Of a stretch of 64,000 nt of DNA, positions 42,033 to 50,871 are shown in pieces (position 1 is the stretch's first letter; each line of letters begins with the position of its first letter). Under the pieces are notes generated by a model, which saw nothing but the letters and a program-made list of their open reading frames with translations, made no database searches and was not told the DNA's origin. The stretch is taken from contig NZ_CP031557.1 in the NCBI RefSeq assembly GCF_003403075.1, positions 4,650,001 through 4,714,000 of the forward strand, given 5' to 3'. The position numbers and the translations under genes were made by a program. The DNA is from Flavobacterium psychrotrophum. GTDB taxonomy: Bacteria; Bacteroidota; Bacteroidia; Flavobacteriales; Flavobacteriaceae.

Positions 42033-44291
42033 TTACTGCTTAAGCAATTTAAATACAGCAGTTTTACCGTTGGTGTCTGCAATCTTTAAAAGATAAATGC
42101 CTGTAGCATTACCGCTAAGGTTAATAGAGGCGTTTGTGCCGTTTATGCTTCCGTGGCCTACTTCCTGCCCAAGCGCATTGTAAATGCTGTAAGCGGGTGC
42201 CATGCCAGATGTATTGTTTATCTTAAAAATACCTGCTGATGGGTTAGGGTAAACGCTTATTGCGTTTTGCAATTCGTGTCCTGCTGTAGCTAAAGCATTC
42301 TTTAGCGTAAAGGTAACCGCATCTGAAGACCCAAAGCTGCCTCCGCGGGCTATTTCAGTGCCATTTGCGGTAGTAAGCCTGTAACTTCCGTTACCGTATG
42401 AACAGCATATACCATCATTTTCTTCATCATATATGGTAAAAGTGTAGCAGCCTTCGTTAGTAAGGTTAAAGGTTTCTGTAACGGTTTCAAAACCGGTATA
42501 ACCTTCTCCATTGTATAATACTGTGCCTGTACCATCGGTAAGTTCCCAACTTGTTTCATTGCCATAACCATCTGTAGTAAGGGTAAAGTTAACATTGGTT
42601 ACTTCATATTCTAATGCAACAAATGCTTGCGAGGCTGTGTTGTCTGCGGTATGTTCATCTGCAACCCCGTTAGGGTTAACAATTGTTACTGTAAAGTCGT
42701 TGTTGCCTACTTCTGTACCTACGCTGGTAAGGTTCACAATTTCGCTTTGCCCTGTGGCAAGGTTACCATTCCAGTAAATCACATTTCCCGGGGTATTGCC
42801 ATTTACTGTGTAATGAATTTCTGCAATGGTAAGATTGTTTGTGCCCTTATTGGTAAGTCGTATTTGAGGCGCAAAATAACCTTCACATACTTCAAGGCGC
42901 AAATCTGTAATAGTAACTTTTGCATCAACGGCATATAACTGTGCCGGTGGGTAGTAATCTAACGTAAGCGCGCCTGTATTGGCAGGATCCAGCCAGTCGC
43001 TTAATCTTGTTGCTGCGGTAGTGCCGTTATCCCACGATTTGTCGAAACGCCCGTAAGCATCAAATTCGCCATTGTCACTGGTACCATCACAAGCAGAGTT
43101 TCCTCCGTACAGCTGGCCGCGCAGGCGGCCGTTATTGTCGTATAGGGGCGAGCCCGATGACCCACCTTCGGTAACGCCAAGGTCCCAGTCTTCGATTCTC
43201 CAAAAGTAATCTTCTGTAGCAAGCGGGCCAAAATCGCGACACGCTTTCATAATATCGCCCGCAGGGTGGTGTATACCAAAAACTGACTCCGGTGCTTCCG
43301 GTGTCCTGTCCCAGCCTGCATATATAAGATCCCAGGCAGATGGTATGTTTGCAGTTATTTGCAGTAAACAAAAATCGCTGTCAGCCTTACGTGCCTTTAA
43401 TGTTGCACCACTTGTAGTCTGGTAAAAGTTTGGGGTATTGCTGGTGCTGTTTTCTGTACCGGCACATACCGGGTTAGGGCTAATCCAGTTAAAACGGAAT
43501 GCCCATTGCGATGGGTTGCTGTAGCAGTGGTTAGCCGTTAAAAAGTATGGTGTGCCGTCATTAGCCGTGTTGTTTACAAGGCTTCCGGTACAAAAACCTG
43601 AATTATCTGTTATAATAAGCGCAACGGCTTTTTTATTAATGTCTTTAAGGCCATCGATATCGTCCATATAACAATCTACATCATAGTTACAGGCGCCTGA
43701 TGTATTAAGGCCGTCATCCGGAGATTTTGTAAAGCCTTCATCCTGGGTGCGGTATCCGTGTACTACTTTGAATATTTCAAGTTTCCCTTGTCCGGCAACG
43801 GCTTTAGGCTCATAATATTCTATCCAGATGTCCTGGCCTTTTACCAGCCATGTACCCAGTACATGTTCAGGGTTGTTTTGTTTATCATCATAAGCACCCA
43901 GCAAGTCAGTATGCGCATTGTTATACAGGTACACATTAGCGCCCTGCGGCATATAGAAATCGCTGAATAAGAAGTTCATGGTTTTGGCTCCCGCCGATGT
44001 AAAGCGTATACGCCATATTCTGTCGCCATTAGGTAAATCTGTCCAGCTACCGGCATTGGCAAGGTTGTAGTCTACTAAAAATTCTTTACCAAAACGCCAC
44101 GGCTTGTTTTTTCCTATGTCGTTTATGGCATCTTCAGCCTGAAGGGTTTTCAGGTCAAAAGCCGGCATTTCAATGGCAGCCGGTTTTTCTGCACCATTTA
44201 ATTTCCAGCTTAATGGTTTGCCCTCATTGCTTACCTGCGCAAGCAGGCTAAAGGCAGAAAATAAAGTTATAAGCGTAATTTTATACTTCAT
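42033..44291 (-). CDS. Trypsin-like serine protease, T9SS type A secreted
   Basis: A 752-residue secreted protein. After the signal peptide (about 1-19) and a pro-domain (about 30-190), a lysyl-endopeptidase-like protease domain (about 205-440) shows the triad H255 (LTANHCY), D306 (ADSDFCLL) and S379 (GGSSGSPL), with several paired cysteines. A CARDB-like region follows (about 455-565), then a beta domain ending in CCSYGNGSYRLT. The C-terminus (about 680-752) is a T9SS type A sorting domain with ISVYPNPSAGIFKI, YNALGQEVG and GIYLLKIADTNG. Expected at the surface or in the medium. Confidence 0.92.
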   Translation of the reverse strand: MKYKITLITLFSAFSLLAQVSNEGKPLSWKLNGAEKPAAIEMPAFDLKTLQAEDAINDIGKNKPWRFGKEFLVDYNLANAGSWTDLPNGDRIWRIRFTSAGAKTMNFLFSDFYMPQGANVYLYNNAHTDLLGAYDDKQNNPEHVLGTWLVKGQDIWIEYYEPKAVAGQGKLEIFKVVHGYRTQDEGFTKSPDDGLNTSGACNYDVDCYMDDIDGLKDINKKAVALIITDNSGFCTGSLVNNTANDGTPYFLTANHCYSNPSQWAFRFNWISPNPVCAGTENSTSNTPNFYQTTSGATLKARKADSDFCLLQITANIPSAWDLIYAGWDRTPEAPESVFGIHHPAGDIMKACRDFGPLATEDYFWRIEDWDLGVTEGGSSGSPLYDNNGRLRGQLYGGNSACDGTSDNGEFDAYGRFDKSWDNGTTAATRLSDWLDPANTGALTLDYYPPAQLYAVDAKVTITDLRLEVCEGYFAPQIRLTNKGTNNLTIAEIHYTVNGNTPGNVIYWNGNLATGQSEIVNLTSVGTEVGNNDFTVTIVNPNGVADEHTADNTASQAFVALEYEVTNVNFTLTTDGYGNETSWELTDGTGTVLYNGEGYTGFETVTETFNLTNEGCYTFTIYDEENDGICCSYGNGSYRLTTANGTEIARGGSFGSSDAVTFTLKNALATAGHELQNAISVYPNPSAGIFKINNTSGMAPAYSIYNALGQEVGHGSINGTNASINLSGNATGIYLLKIADTNGKTAVFKLLKQ

Positions 44292-44386
44292 GGGTTACTT
44301 TTTATGGCGGTAAAAGTAGTTTTTTTTGTTATAAATAAGTAAAGCTTATTGTGATATTGTTAAATAAAGGATTGTGTTGGATAAGA

Positions 44387-44414
44387 TTGATAACCCCGTT
44401 CTTTATTACCTTTG
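44387..44414 (+). promoter_or_regulatory. Promoter of the O-methyltransferase gene
   Basis: TTG (44387-44389), a 17-nt spacer and TACCTTTG (44407-44414), ending 16 nt before the ATG at 44431. Confidence 0.72.
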
Positions 44415-44430
44415 CAAAAATATTTTTACG

Positions 44431-45072
44431 ATGCACACCCTTTTTGAAGAATTTGAAGACTACGCAGCACGCCATAGTGCCGATGAACCTGAATTACTAC
44501 AGGAACTTGACCGCGAAACCTACCAAAAAACATTGCAGCCGCGCATGATAAGCGGGCATTTTCAGGGGCGTGTGCTGAGCATGATAAGCAAGCTTGCCAA
44601 CCCAAAGCATATTTTAGAGATAGGTACCTTTACCGGTTATGCTACGCTATGCCTTGCCGAAGGATTACAGGCAGGAGGGAGCATTGATACGCTTGATAAT
44701 AATGAGGAACTGTTTAGCCTGCAAAAAAAATATTTTGATAAAAGCCAGTGGGCAGGGCAGATAACGCAGCATTTAGGAAATGCGCTGGATATTATCCCTA
44801 CGCTGGATAAGAAGTTTGACCTTGTGTTTATAGATGCCGATAAGCCTAATTATCCTAATTACTGGAATGTGGTAGTACCCATGATGAACAAAGGCGGTAT
44901 TATACTTTCTGACAACGTATTGTGGAGCGGAAAAGTGCTCGAGCCCTTAAAGCCAAACGATAAAAGCACCCGTATTTTATTAGAATACAATAAAATGGTA
45001 AAGGAAGACGTACGTACAGAAACCGTTTTACTACCTATTAGAGACGGGCTCACTGTTAGTAGGGTTGTCTAA
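44431..45072 (+). CDS. Class I O-methyltransferase (catechol/caffeoyl-CoA type)
   Basis: A 213-residue SAM-dependent methyltransferase of the Methyltransf_3 family. The SAM site is ILEIGTFTGYATL (61-73), the metal-binding aspartates are in DLVFIDADKPNYPNYW, and ILSDNVLWSG is typical of the family. Start at ATG 44431, supported by a full promoter just upstream; the longer in-frame start at 44374 lies within it. The acceptor substrate is unknown. Its last 42 nt overlap the convergent PAP2 gene. Confidence 0.9.
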   Translation: MHTLFEEFEDYAARHSADEPELLQELDRETYQKTLQPRMISGHFQGRVLSMISKLANPKHILEIGTFTGYATLCLAEGLQAGGSIDTLDNNEELFSLQKKYFDKSQWAGQITQHLGNALDIIPTLDKKFDLVFIDADKPNYPNYWNVVVPMMNKGGIILSDNVLWSGKVLEPLKPNDKSTRILLEYNKMVKEDVRTETVLLPIRDGLTVSRVV

Positions 45073-45642
45073 ATTTTCATGCTGAGGGAAGTAACGATCC
45101 CTTAAGTACACATAAAGCTTTAGGATAAGCCAGCCGGTAAACAGCCCGTAAAGGTAACCGCACAATATGTCGCCGGGGTAGTGCAGCCCAAGGTAAATGC
45201 GGCTGTATGCAAATATCAGCGGCCATAAAAAGAAAAAGCCAATATGCTTAAGGTAAGGATGCAATACTCGATACGTAAAAAATGCCACTGCCATAGAGTT
45301 GCTGGCATGACCTGATATAAAACTGAACGAATGCCTTTTTTGAACCGCCCTTATAATGCCTGCAATTTCAGGGTTATTACCGGGGCGTAAGCGTTGCACT
45401 GTATTTTTAATAAGGTTTGTAGTTTGGTCTGTAAATAATACAAGCAAAGCTATTAACCCTACTACCATTAGGGCATGTTTATAGCCAAGGCGTTTAAAAG
45501 CAAGGTAAAGCACCAATGCAAAAACAGGTATCCAGCTTATTTGTTTTGTAATTATGCCCCATACAGGATCCCAGGTTTCAGATCCAAAGCCGTTAAGCCA
45601 TACAAAAAGTTCGCGGTCTAGTGCGCTTAGTTTTTCAAGCAT
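45031..45642 (-). CDS. PAP2-family membrane phosphatase
   Basis: A 203-residue integral membrane phosphatase of the PAP2 superfamily. The three catalytic motifs are present: K79...R86-P87 (KNTVQRLRP), S110-G111-H112 (FISGHAS), and SRIYLGLHYPGD with R148 and H154. Members dephosphorylate lipid phosphates, undecaprenyl pyrophosphate or lipid A. It begins 1 nt after the tatA stop, so the two form an operon. The 3' end overlaps the O-methyltransferase by 42 nt. Confidence 0.9.
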   Translation of the reverse strand: MLEKLSALDRELFVWLNGFGSETWDPVWGIITKQISWIPVFALVLYLAFKRLGYKHALMVVGLIALLVLFTDQTTNLIKNTVQRLRPGNNPEIAGIIRAVQKRHSFSFISGHASNSMAVAFFTYRVLHPYLKHIGFFFLWPLIFAYSRIYLGLHYPGDILCGYLYGLFTGWLILKLYVYLRDRYFPQHENLDNPTNSEPVSNR

Positions 45643-45643
45643 A

Positions 45644-45937
45644 TTATTTAATACGTTTTATAGGGCCGGACATATCTTCGATATCTTCTTTTACCTTGTC
45701 GATCTCATTCTTTATTTCATTGGTGGTGTCAGAATTGCCTATCTCGGTAAACGATTTTTTAATACCGTCTATATCGGCACTTTTATGAATCTCGCTTTTA
45801 ATATCGTTAGTGGCATTTTTAAGCTGCTGCATACCTTTGCCCAGTGTGCGTGCAATTTCAGGAATTTTATCGCTCCCAAAAAGCATTAGCGCCACAAGGA
45901 CAATTAAAAACATTTCGCCGCCTCCTATTCCAAACAT
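45644..45937 (-). CDS. tatA: Twin-arginine translocase subunit TatA/TatE
   Basis: A 97-residue Tat pore-forming subunit: one N-terminal membrane helix (about 6-20), the hinge FGSDKIPEIARTLGKG, then an amphipathic helix and an acidic tail (about 60-97). Start at ATG 45937 (MFGIGGGEMF); the TTG two codons upstream is not needed. TatC is not in the window. Co-transcribed with the PAP2 gene. Confidence 0.92.
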   Translation of the reverse strand: MFGIGGGEMFLIVLVALMLFGSDKIPEIARTLGKGMQQLKNATNDIKSEIHKSADIDGIKKSFTEIGNSDTTNEIKNEIDKVKEDIEDMSGPIKRIK

Positions 45938-45956
45938 AATCAAAAAATTTAATACA

Positions 45957-45964
45957 CAAAGTTA
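45957..45964 (-). promoter_or_regulatory. Minus-7 box of tatA
   Basis: On the minus strand TAACTTTG fits TAnnTTTG and ends 19 nt before the ATG. Confidence 0.5.
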
Positions 45965-46039
45965 ATTATAAATACGTGTTAATGGCAGATTAGGATGTTG
46001 TTTTAATGTTTTTTTAAGCGTGTTGGAGTTTAAAATAAG

Positions 46040-46067
46040 AAGCCCATCCGTATTAAAGGATGGGCTT
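46040..46067 (-). terminator. Terminator of the T9SS type A protein gene
   Basis: AAGCCCATCC (46040-46049) pairs perfectly with GGATGGGCTT (46058-46067) around an 8-nt loop. The minus-strand flank is T-rich but without a long run. Confidence 0.65.
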
Positions 46068-46090
46068 AAATTATTTTCGGGTAAAAAAGA

Positions 46091-47104
46091 TTACTGTTTT
46101 ACCACCTTTTGGGTTAGCGTTCCTGAAGCTGTTTGCGCCGAAACAAAGTACACACCGCAGTTTAAGTGGGCTATGTTAATATCGTTTCCTTTAGCACTAA
46201 GCACATTTCTGCCGGCGGCATCAGTAATGATAACATCAGTAATATCTGTATTGCCGGTAAAGTGTAGTACATTATTAACAGGGTTTGGCGCTATGCTGAT
46301 TTTTAAGGCAGTAAAGTTTTCTGACGACAATGTCAAGTCATAATAGCTTTCTATAGACTGCTGCGTTTCATTTACGCCCAATGTTGCGCTGTTTACTGTT
46401 GCTGTAAGTGTCCTGAATACAGGGCCGGTAGTAAGACCTTCGTTATAGTAGCTATACATTACCTGATGTAGCGTAGCCAATGGTATAGGTATACCCGCTA
46501 AGTACAGGTTAAGGTCCTGCTCTATTTTAAGGCGTGTTACTGATATTACAATTGGCATACCTGCCGAAAAGTAGGTTATAATGCCATAAGCATCTACAGA
46601 TGTTGTAGCATCGCCGGAAAAAGTACCTGTTATGGCTGTATCGTTTAGGTTACCGGAAAAAGTACCCGCAACGGTATCATCTGTTGCAGTTGCTCCAAAA
46701 GATTTAGGGAACGTACCCAGGTTAAGGTTATTGGTGCTGTAATTTAACAGCATTCCTGATGCGGTAGCTGCCGTAACACCTACCTGCCCGTTTACAGCAT
46801 TGGCAAGGAAAAACTGTGTGGTGGCAAAATCGCCTGTGGTTTCTACCACAGATGTTGTTCCCGGGTATGCTGTTGACTGTTCTGTTGTTGCAGCAAGAAC
46901 AGATGTATGGGAGTTACCATAATTGCTAAGGCCGGGAAAAGTCCATGAGGCATCTGCGCCTGTAGGCGTTTCATTTATTGCAGGGTCAGATTCTGCAAGG
47001 TAATAGTCTGTAACGCCGGTGCTAACCGTGTAAAATGAGTTTACCGTTTGTGCAGATGCGCCTACGGCTGCCAGTAATAAGGCCGAAAGTAATGTTTTTT
47101 TCAT
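46091..47104 (-). CDS. T9SS type A secreted protein, unknown function
   Basis: A 337-residue protein with a signal peptide (LLSALLLAAVGASAQ) and a C-terminal type A sorting domain (about 268-337; ISIAPNPVNNVLHFTG, ITDAAGRNVLS, CGVYFVSAQ, ending QKVVKQ). The middle is Thr/Ser/Ala-rich beta sequence without a domain I recognise. No catalytic motif is visible. Single gene with its own promoter box and terminator. Confidence 0.85.
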   Translation of the reverse strand: MKKTLLSALLLAAVGASAQTVNSFYTVSTGVTDYYLAESDPAINETPTGADASWTFPGLSNYGNSHTSVLAATTEQSTAYPGTTSVVETTGDFATTQFFLANAVNGQVGVTAATASGMLLNYSTNNLNLGTFPKSFGATATDDTVAGTFSGNLNDTAITGTFSGDATTSVDAYGIITYFSAGMPIVISVTRLKIEQDLNLYLAGIPIPLATLHQVMYSYYNEGLTTGPVFRTLTATVNSATLGVNETQQSIESYYDLTLSSENFTALKISIAPNPVNNVLHFTGNTDITDVIITDAAGRNVLSAKGNDINIAHLNCGVYFVSAQTASGTLTQKVVKQ

Positions 47105-47117
47105 ATTAGGTTTTTTT

Positions 47118-47125
47118 CAAAAGTA
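47118..47125 (-). promoter_or_regulatory. Minus-7 box of the T9SS type A protein gene
   Basis: On the minus strand TACTTTTG fits TAnnTTTG and ends 13 nt before the ATG at 47104. Confidence 0.5.
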
Positions 47126-47150
47126 GCGATAAATCGCTTAGTATCATATG

Positions 47151-47200
47151 AAAAACAAAACCCTGTTGCCTGATTTAATAAAATGGCAACAGGGTTTTGT
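47151..47200 (-). terminator. Strong terminator of the M1 peptidase operon
   Basis: ACAAAACCCTGTTGCC (47155-47170) pairs perfectly over 16 nt with GGCAACAGGGTTTTGT (47185-47200). On the minus strand it ends in TTTTGTTTTT. Confidence 0.9.
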
Positions 47201-47220
47201 GTATTTTGGTAAAAACGTAG

Positions 47221-49479
47221 TTATTTCTTTTGTTCGAGCTGGTCAAATTTATTGCTGACAGCAGCACGCGGCCATACATTGTTAGTTACATCAATATCGG
47301 CAGTTTTTAATTTAGGGTCAATCGTTATTTTTTTAACCACTTTATCTGTAGCAAATACACGGCTAACCGACTGGTGGTTTTTGCGCCATATTTGCACAGG
47401 GAAGGTGTGCAGCTCTGTACTGCCATCTTCAAAGGTAAGCTCTGCAAGTATTGGCATTAGCATACCTCCCGGTTTATCAAAAGTTACTTCATAAAAGTAT
47501 TTTGGCTGCTTTAACTTTGCTTTTTCTTCCGGGGTAAATTTCTCATCAAGGTATTCCTGAAGCAATTTTACATCGGTAGATTTTAATGGCTTTTTAAGGT
47601 CTTTGTTAAAGTCAGGGCCATCTGCTACCATGTAAAGAAACGGGCCTTTCTCCTGCCCGAAGCGGCCTTTTTGTATGCTCACATCCTTCACGTCTTTAGG
47701 CTGCTGCTCTGTAACGTAATATTGTTTTACATCGGCTATGGCAATGTCTACATAATCGGTGCTGTAAAACCATCCCCTCCAAAACCAGTCGAGGTCTACT
47801 GCTGAGGCATCTTCCATGGTACGGAAAAAATCTTCGGGTGTAGGGTGCTTAAATTTCCAACGGTTGGCGTATGTTTTAAAAGCATGGTCAAAAAGGTCGT
47901 GACCCATAATTACCTCGCGCAGTATATTAAGCCCCGCAGCAGGCTTGGCGTAGGCATTATTACCAAACTGGTGAATGCTTTCGCTGTTGGTCATTATAGG
48001 TTCCAGAAATTTCTGGTCACCACTCATATACGGAACAATCTTATCGGCAGGGCCACGGCGCGAGGGGTAATTTACCTCATATTCCTGTTCGGCTAAATAC
48101 TCCATAAAGGTGTTAAGCCCCTCATCCATCCAGCTCCACTGGCGCTCATCAGAGTTAACGATCATAGGAAAAAAGTTGTGCCCCACCTCATGGATGATAA
48201 CACTGGCATTGCCGTACTTTATCTGGTCGCTTACATAGCCGTTCTCATCCGGGCGGCCGTAGTTCCAGCATATCATAGGGTACTCCATGCCCTGATCTGC
48301 CGCAGAAACCGATATAGCCTTAGGGTAAGGATAATCAAAGGTGTACTTGCTGTAACTTTTTAAGGTATGTGCTACTATACGGGTACTGTTGTCGCCCCAC
48401 ATAGGGTTAGCCTCTTTAGGGTATAGCGAAAGCGCCATAACGGTTTTGCCGCCAAGCTGTACCGCCATACCATCATATATAAACTTGCGTGACGACGAAA
48501 AGCCAAAGTCGCGCACGTTAACGGCCTTAAACTTCCAGGTCTTCTTTTTGTCGCTAAAGCCTTTTTCGGTAGCTGTAGCTTCCTCTTGGGTAACAATAAC
48601 TACGGGCTTATCAAAAGTTTTGGTAGCAAGCTCGTAGCGTTTTATCTGATCTGCAGTAAACAGGTCTTTGCGGTTTTGCAGTTCGCCGGTACCGTCTAAA
48701 ACGTGGTCTGCCGGGGTGGTAATGTTTACGTCAAAATTGCCAAAAGGCAAGGCAAATTCTCCCGAACCCCAAAACTGCATATTCTGCCAGCCCTCTACAT
48801 CATTATACACCGCCATACGCGGGTAAAACTGTGCTATAACATACAGGTTGTTACCGTCTTTATCAAAGTGCTCGTAACCGCTGCGGCCACCTACCACCTG
48901 GTAGTTGTTAATGTTATACCACCACTTAATGCTGAATGAAAGTTTTTCGCCATGCTTAAGCGGGGTTGGCAGGTCAATGCGCATCATGGTTTGGTTCACG
49001 GTGTACTGCATCGGCTTACCATTGGCATCTTTAACATAGTCGAGTTTAAAGCCACCGTCAAACTCCTGCTCCATAAACTCGCGGGCAAACCCATTTGCCT
49101 TGTAAGCAGGGTTTACCTTTTGGCGGTCAATGAGCTTAGAGGGGCTATCTGCCGCGTGCTGGTTCTGGTCCAGCTGTACCCAAAGGTATTCCAACGGGTC
49201 GGGCGAATTATTGGTATAAGTGATGGTCTCGGTACCATAAAGCTTGGTGTTTTTATCATCCAGCTCTATGTCCATTTTATAATCTGCCTGCTGTTGGTAA
49301 TAGGCAGGCCCCGGTGCTCCCGATGCGGTACGGAACATATTGGGTGTAGCCAAAAGGTCGTACATCTGGCTGAACTTATTGTTATCGGTATGGCCCGGCT
49401 CACGTGGGGTAGCGGGTTTGTCTTGCGCAGTGGCAGCAAGGGCAGTAAGCAGCGATAGGCTGTAAATAACGTTTTTCAT
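47221..49479 (-). CDS. M1-family metallopeptidase
   Basis: A 752-residue exported zinc peptidase from ATG 49479. It has a signal peptide (VIYSLSLLTALAATAQ), the M1 N-terminal beta domain (YKMDIELDD ... LYGTETITY), and the gluzincin site HEVGH (H430, E431, H434) with the third ligand E453 in WSWMDEGLNTF. AADQGMEYPM stands where GAMEN is usually found, so exopeptidase recognition may differ. Probably periplasmic. Its start follows the DUF6702 stop by 2 nt, so the two are coupled. Confidence 0.9.
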   Translation of the reverse strand: MKNVIYSLSLLTALAATAQDKPATPREPGHTDNNKFSQMYDLLATPNMFRTASGAPGPAYYQQQADYKMDIELDDKNTKLYGTETITYTNNSPDPLEYLWVQLDQNQHAADSPSKLIDRQKVNPAYKANGFAREFMEQEFDGGFKLDYVKDANGKPMQYTVNQTMMRIDLPTPLKHGEKLSFSIKWWYNINNYQVVGGRSGYEHFDKDGNNLYVIAQFYPRMAVYNDVEGWQNMQFWGSGEFALPFGNFDVNITTPADHVLDGTGELQNRKDLFTADQIKRYELATKTFDKPVVIVTQEEATATEKGFSDKKKTWKFKAVNVRDFGFSSSRKFIYDGMAVQLGGKTVMALSLYPKEANPMWGDNSTRIVAHTLKSYSKYTFDYPYPKAISVSAADQGMEYPMICWNYGRPDENGYVSDQIKYGNASVIIHEVGHNFFPMIVNSDERQWSWMDEGLNTFMEYLAEQEYEVNYPSRRGPADKIVPYMSGDQKFLEPIMTNSESIHQFGNNAYAKPAAGLNILREVIMGHDLFDHAFKTYANRWKFKHPTPEDFFRTMEDASAVDLDWFWRGWFYSTDYVDIAIADVKQYYVTEQQPKDVKDVSIQKGRFGQEKGPFLYMVADGPDFNKDLKKPLKSTDVKLLQEYLDEKFTPEEKAKLKQPKYFYEVTFDKPGGMLMPILAELTFEDGSTELHTFPVQIWRKNHQSVSRVFATDKVVKKITIDPKLKTADIDVTNNVWPRAAVSNKFDQLEQKK

Positions 49480-49481
49480 AA

Positions 49482-49985
49482 TCAAAAAGTTATGGTGCCC
49501 GAAGGCGTATCGTAAGTAAGCAACAGGCTTTTTCGGTCTGTGCCTACTTTGGCATTTATCATGTTTTGTTGTGTACGGAACATTTCAAACAGCAGGGTGT
49601 TGCGTACTTCTATTGTTTCGATCTTTTTAGGGGCGGGTACGGTAAGGTAGCACACCAGCTGGTCGTCTTCTATTTCTTTAGCAAGAAAGGTAATAACAGC
49701 AGCTTTGCCGTTTATCTTCAGGCTCATTTTATCGGCCAAGTATTGTTTGATGGTCGCTGTAGTTTCGGGCAGTTCTTTGGGTGTGCCCAGGTAAAACTGT
49801 TTGCCGTATTTGGTGTCCAGCGTTTTTTCGAAGTCGTCTATAAAAATGCGGCCTGTTATCTGCAACTCCTTTTTCTTTGCAGCATATTCGATCTGGAATA
49901 CGGACACGTAGTATTTGTGCACGCCTGCTGAGGTAAGCGTGGCTGCAATTAGTAGTAGTGTAAAGGTGCTGAATAGCTTTTTCAT
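49482..49985 (-). CDS. DUF6702-like exported protein
   Basis: A 167-residue protein with a signal peptide (about 1-20). The mature part resembles DUF6702 proteins: HKYYVSVFQIEY, ITGRIFIDDFEKTLD and a C-terminal LLTYDTPSGTITF. The family is uncharacterised. The gene lies directly ahead of the M1 peptidase with a 2-nt gap, so a linked function is likely, but none is known. Confidence 0.75.
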   Translation of the reverse strand: MKKLFSTFTLLLIAATLTSAGVHKYYVSVFQIEYAAKKKELQITGRIFIDDFEKTLDTKYGKQFYLGTPKELPETTATIKQYLADKMSLKINGKAAVITFLAKEIEDDQLVCYLTVPAPKKIETIEVRNTLLFEMFRTQQNMINAKVGTDRKSLLLTYDTPSGTITF

Positions 49986-50114
49986 AGATGGCTAAAGTAC
50001 AAACTTCATTGAAATTAAAGCGTATAGAGGTGTTGAATGTATCTAATAGCTATAGATATTTAGTTGCTCCGGGACTTTTACTTACTCCAAATGCAAGACG
50101 CATGCAATGCGTCT

Positions 50115-50696
50115 CTACCCATGCACCGCCCCACTCTTTCCGTAACTCTGGATCAATTCACCTTCAAACTCCAGCCATTCTGCCCAGCGTTTGTCTACGT
50201 TTACACCTTCGCCATATTTACGGGCAAAACCTAAAAACGTAGTATAGTGTGTAGCCTCAGATATCATAAGCTCGTGGTAAAACTTGGCCAGTTCTTTATC
50301 TTTTATATTTTGAGACAATACCCTGAAACGTTCGCAACTGCGGGCTTCGATCATGGCGGCAAACAGCATACGGTCTATAAAGGCCTCCATGCGGCTACAA
50401 TTCTTTTTAGCAAACTTAGACAGTTGGCCTACATAGTCGTCCCTGCGTTCACGCCCTAACGTGTAACCACGCTTTTTGATAATTTCGACCACCATATTAA
50501 AATGTTCCATCTCCTCAACGGCAATCTCTGCCATTTTCTGAATCAGGTCTATATGCTCGGGATTATTCGTAATAATATATAGTGCGTTGGCTGCTGCTTT
50601 TTGTTCGCACCAGGCATGGTCAGTAAGAATTTCTTCGAGGTTCGATTCGGCAATATTGGCCCAGCGCGGGTCGGTCAAGAGTTTTAGTCCAAGCAT
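50115..50696 (-). CDS. miaE: tRNA-(ms[2]io[6]A)-hydroxylase
   Basis: MiaE is a non-haem diiron monooxygenase that hydroxylates the isopentenyl group of ms2i6A37 in tRNA. The 193-residue protein has a ferritin-like four-helix layout with the carboxylate/histidine ligands in AEIAVEEMEHFNM, AAMIEARSCERF and MISEATHYTTF. Single-gene unit. The gap upstream holds a dispersed repeat (50756-50829). Confidence 0.9.
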   Translation of the reverse strand: MLGLKLLTDPRWANIAESNLEEILTDHAWCEQKAAANALYIITNNPEHIDLIQKMAEIAVEEMEHFNMVVEIIKKRGYTLGRERRDDYVGQLSKFAKKNCSRMEAFIDRMLFAAMIEARSCERFRVLSQNIKDKELAKFYHELMISEATHYTTFLGFARKYGEGVNVDKRWAEWLEFEGELIQSYGKSGAVHG

Positions 50697-50755
50697 AACA
50701 AATAAATTATTGTGGGTAAAAATAGGGAATTTATAGCCATTTTTACATCGGTTTT

Positions 50756-50829
50756 GTCATTCCGACGGTAGGAGAAATCTCAGATTAAGTGTAAGATTCT
50801 TCATTCCGCTGCGCTACATTCAGAATGAC
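50756..50829. repeat. Dispersed intergenic inverted repeat, copy 2
   Basis: It starts GTCATTCCGACGGTAGGAGA and ends GATTCTTCATTCCGCTGCGC plus TACATTCAGAATGAC. The right half is almost identical to that of copy 1 (33237-33315). Confidence 0.88.
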
Positions 50830-50871
50830 ATACAGTGCGTTCTTACTCAGGTTGGGTGAATCCAATCTGTT

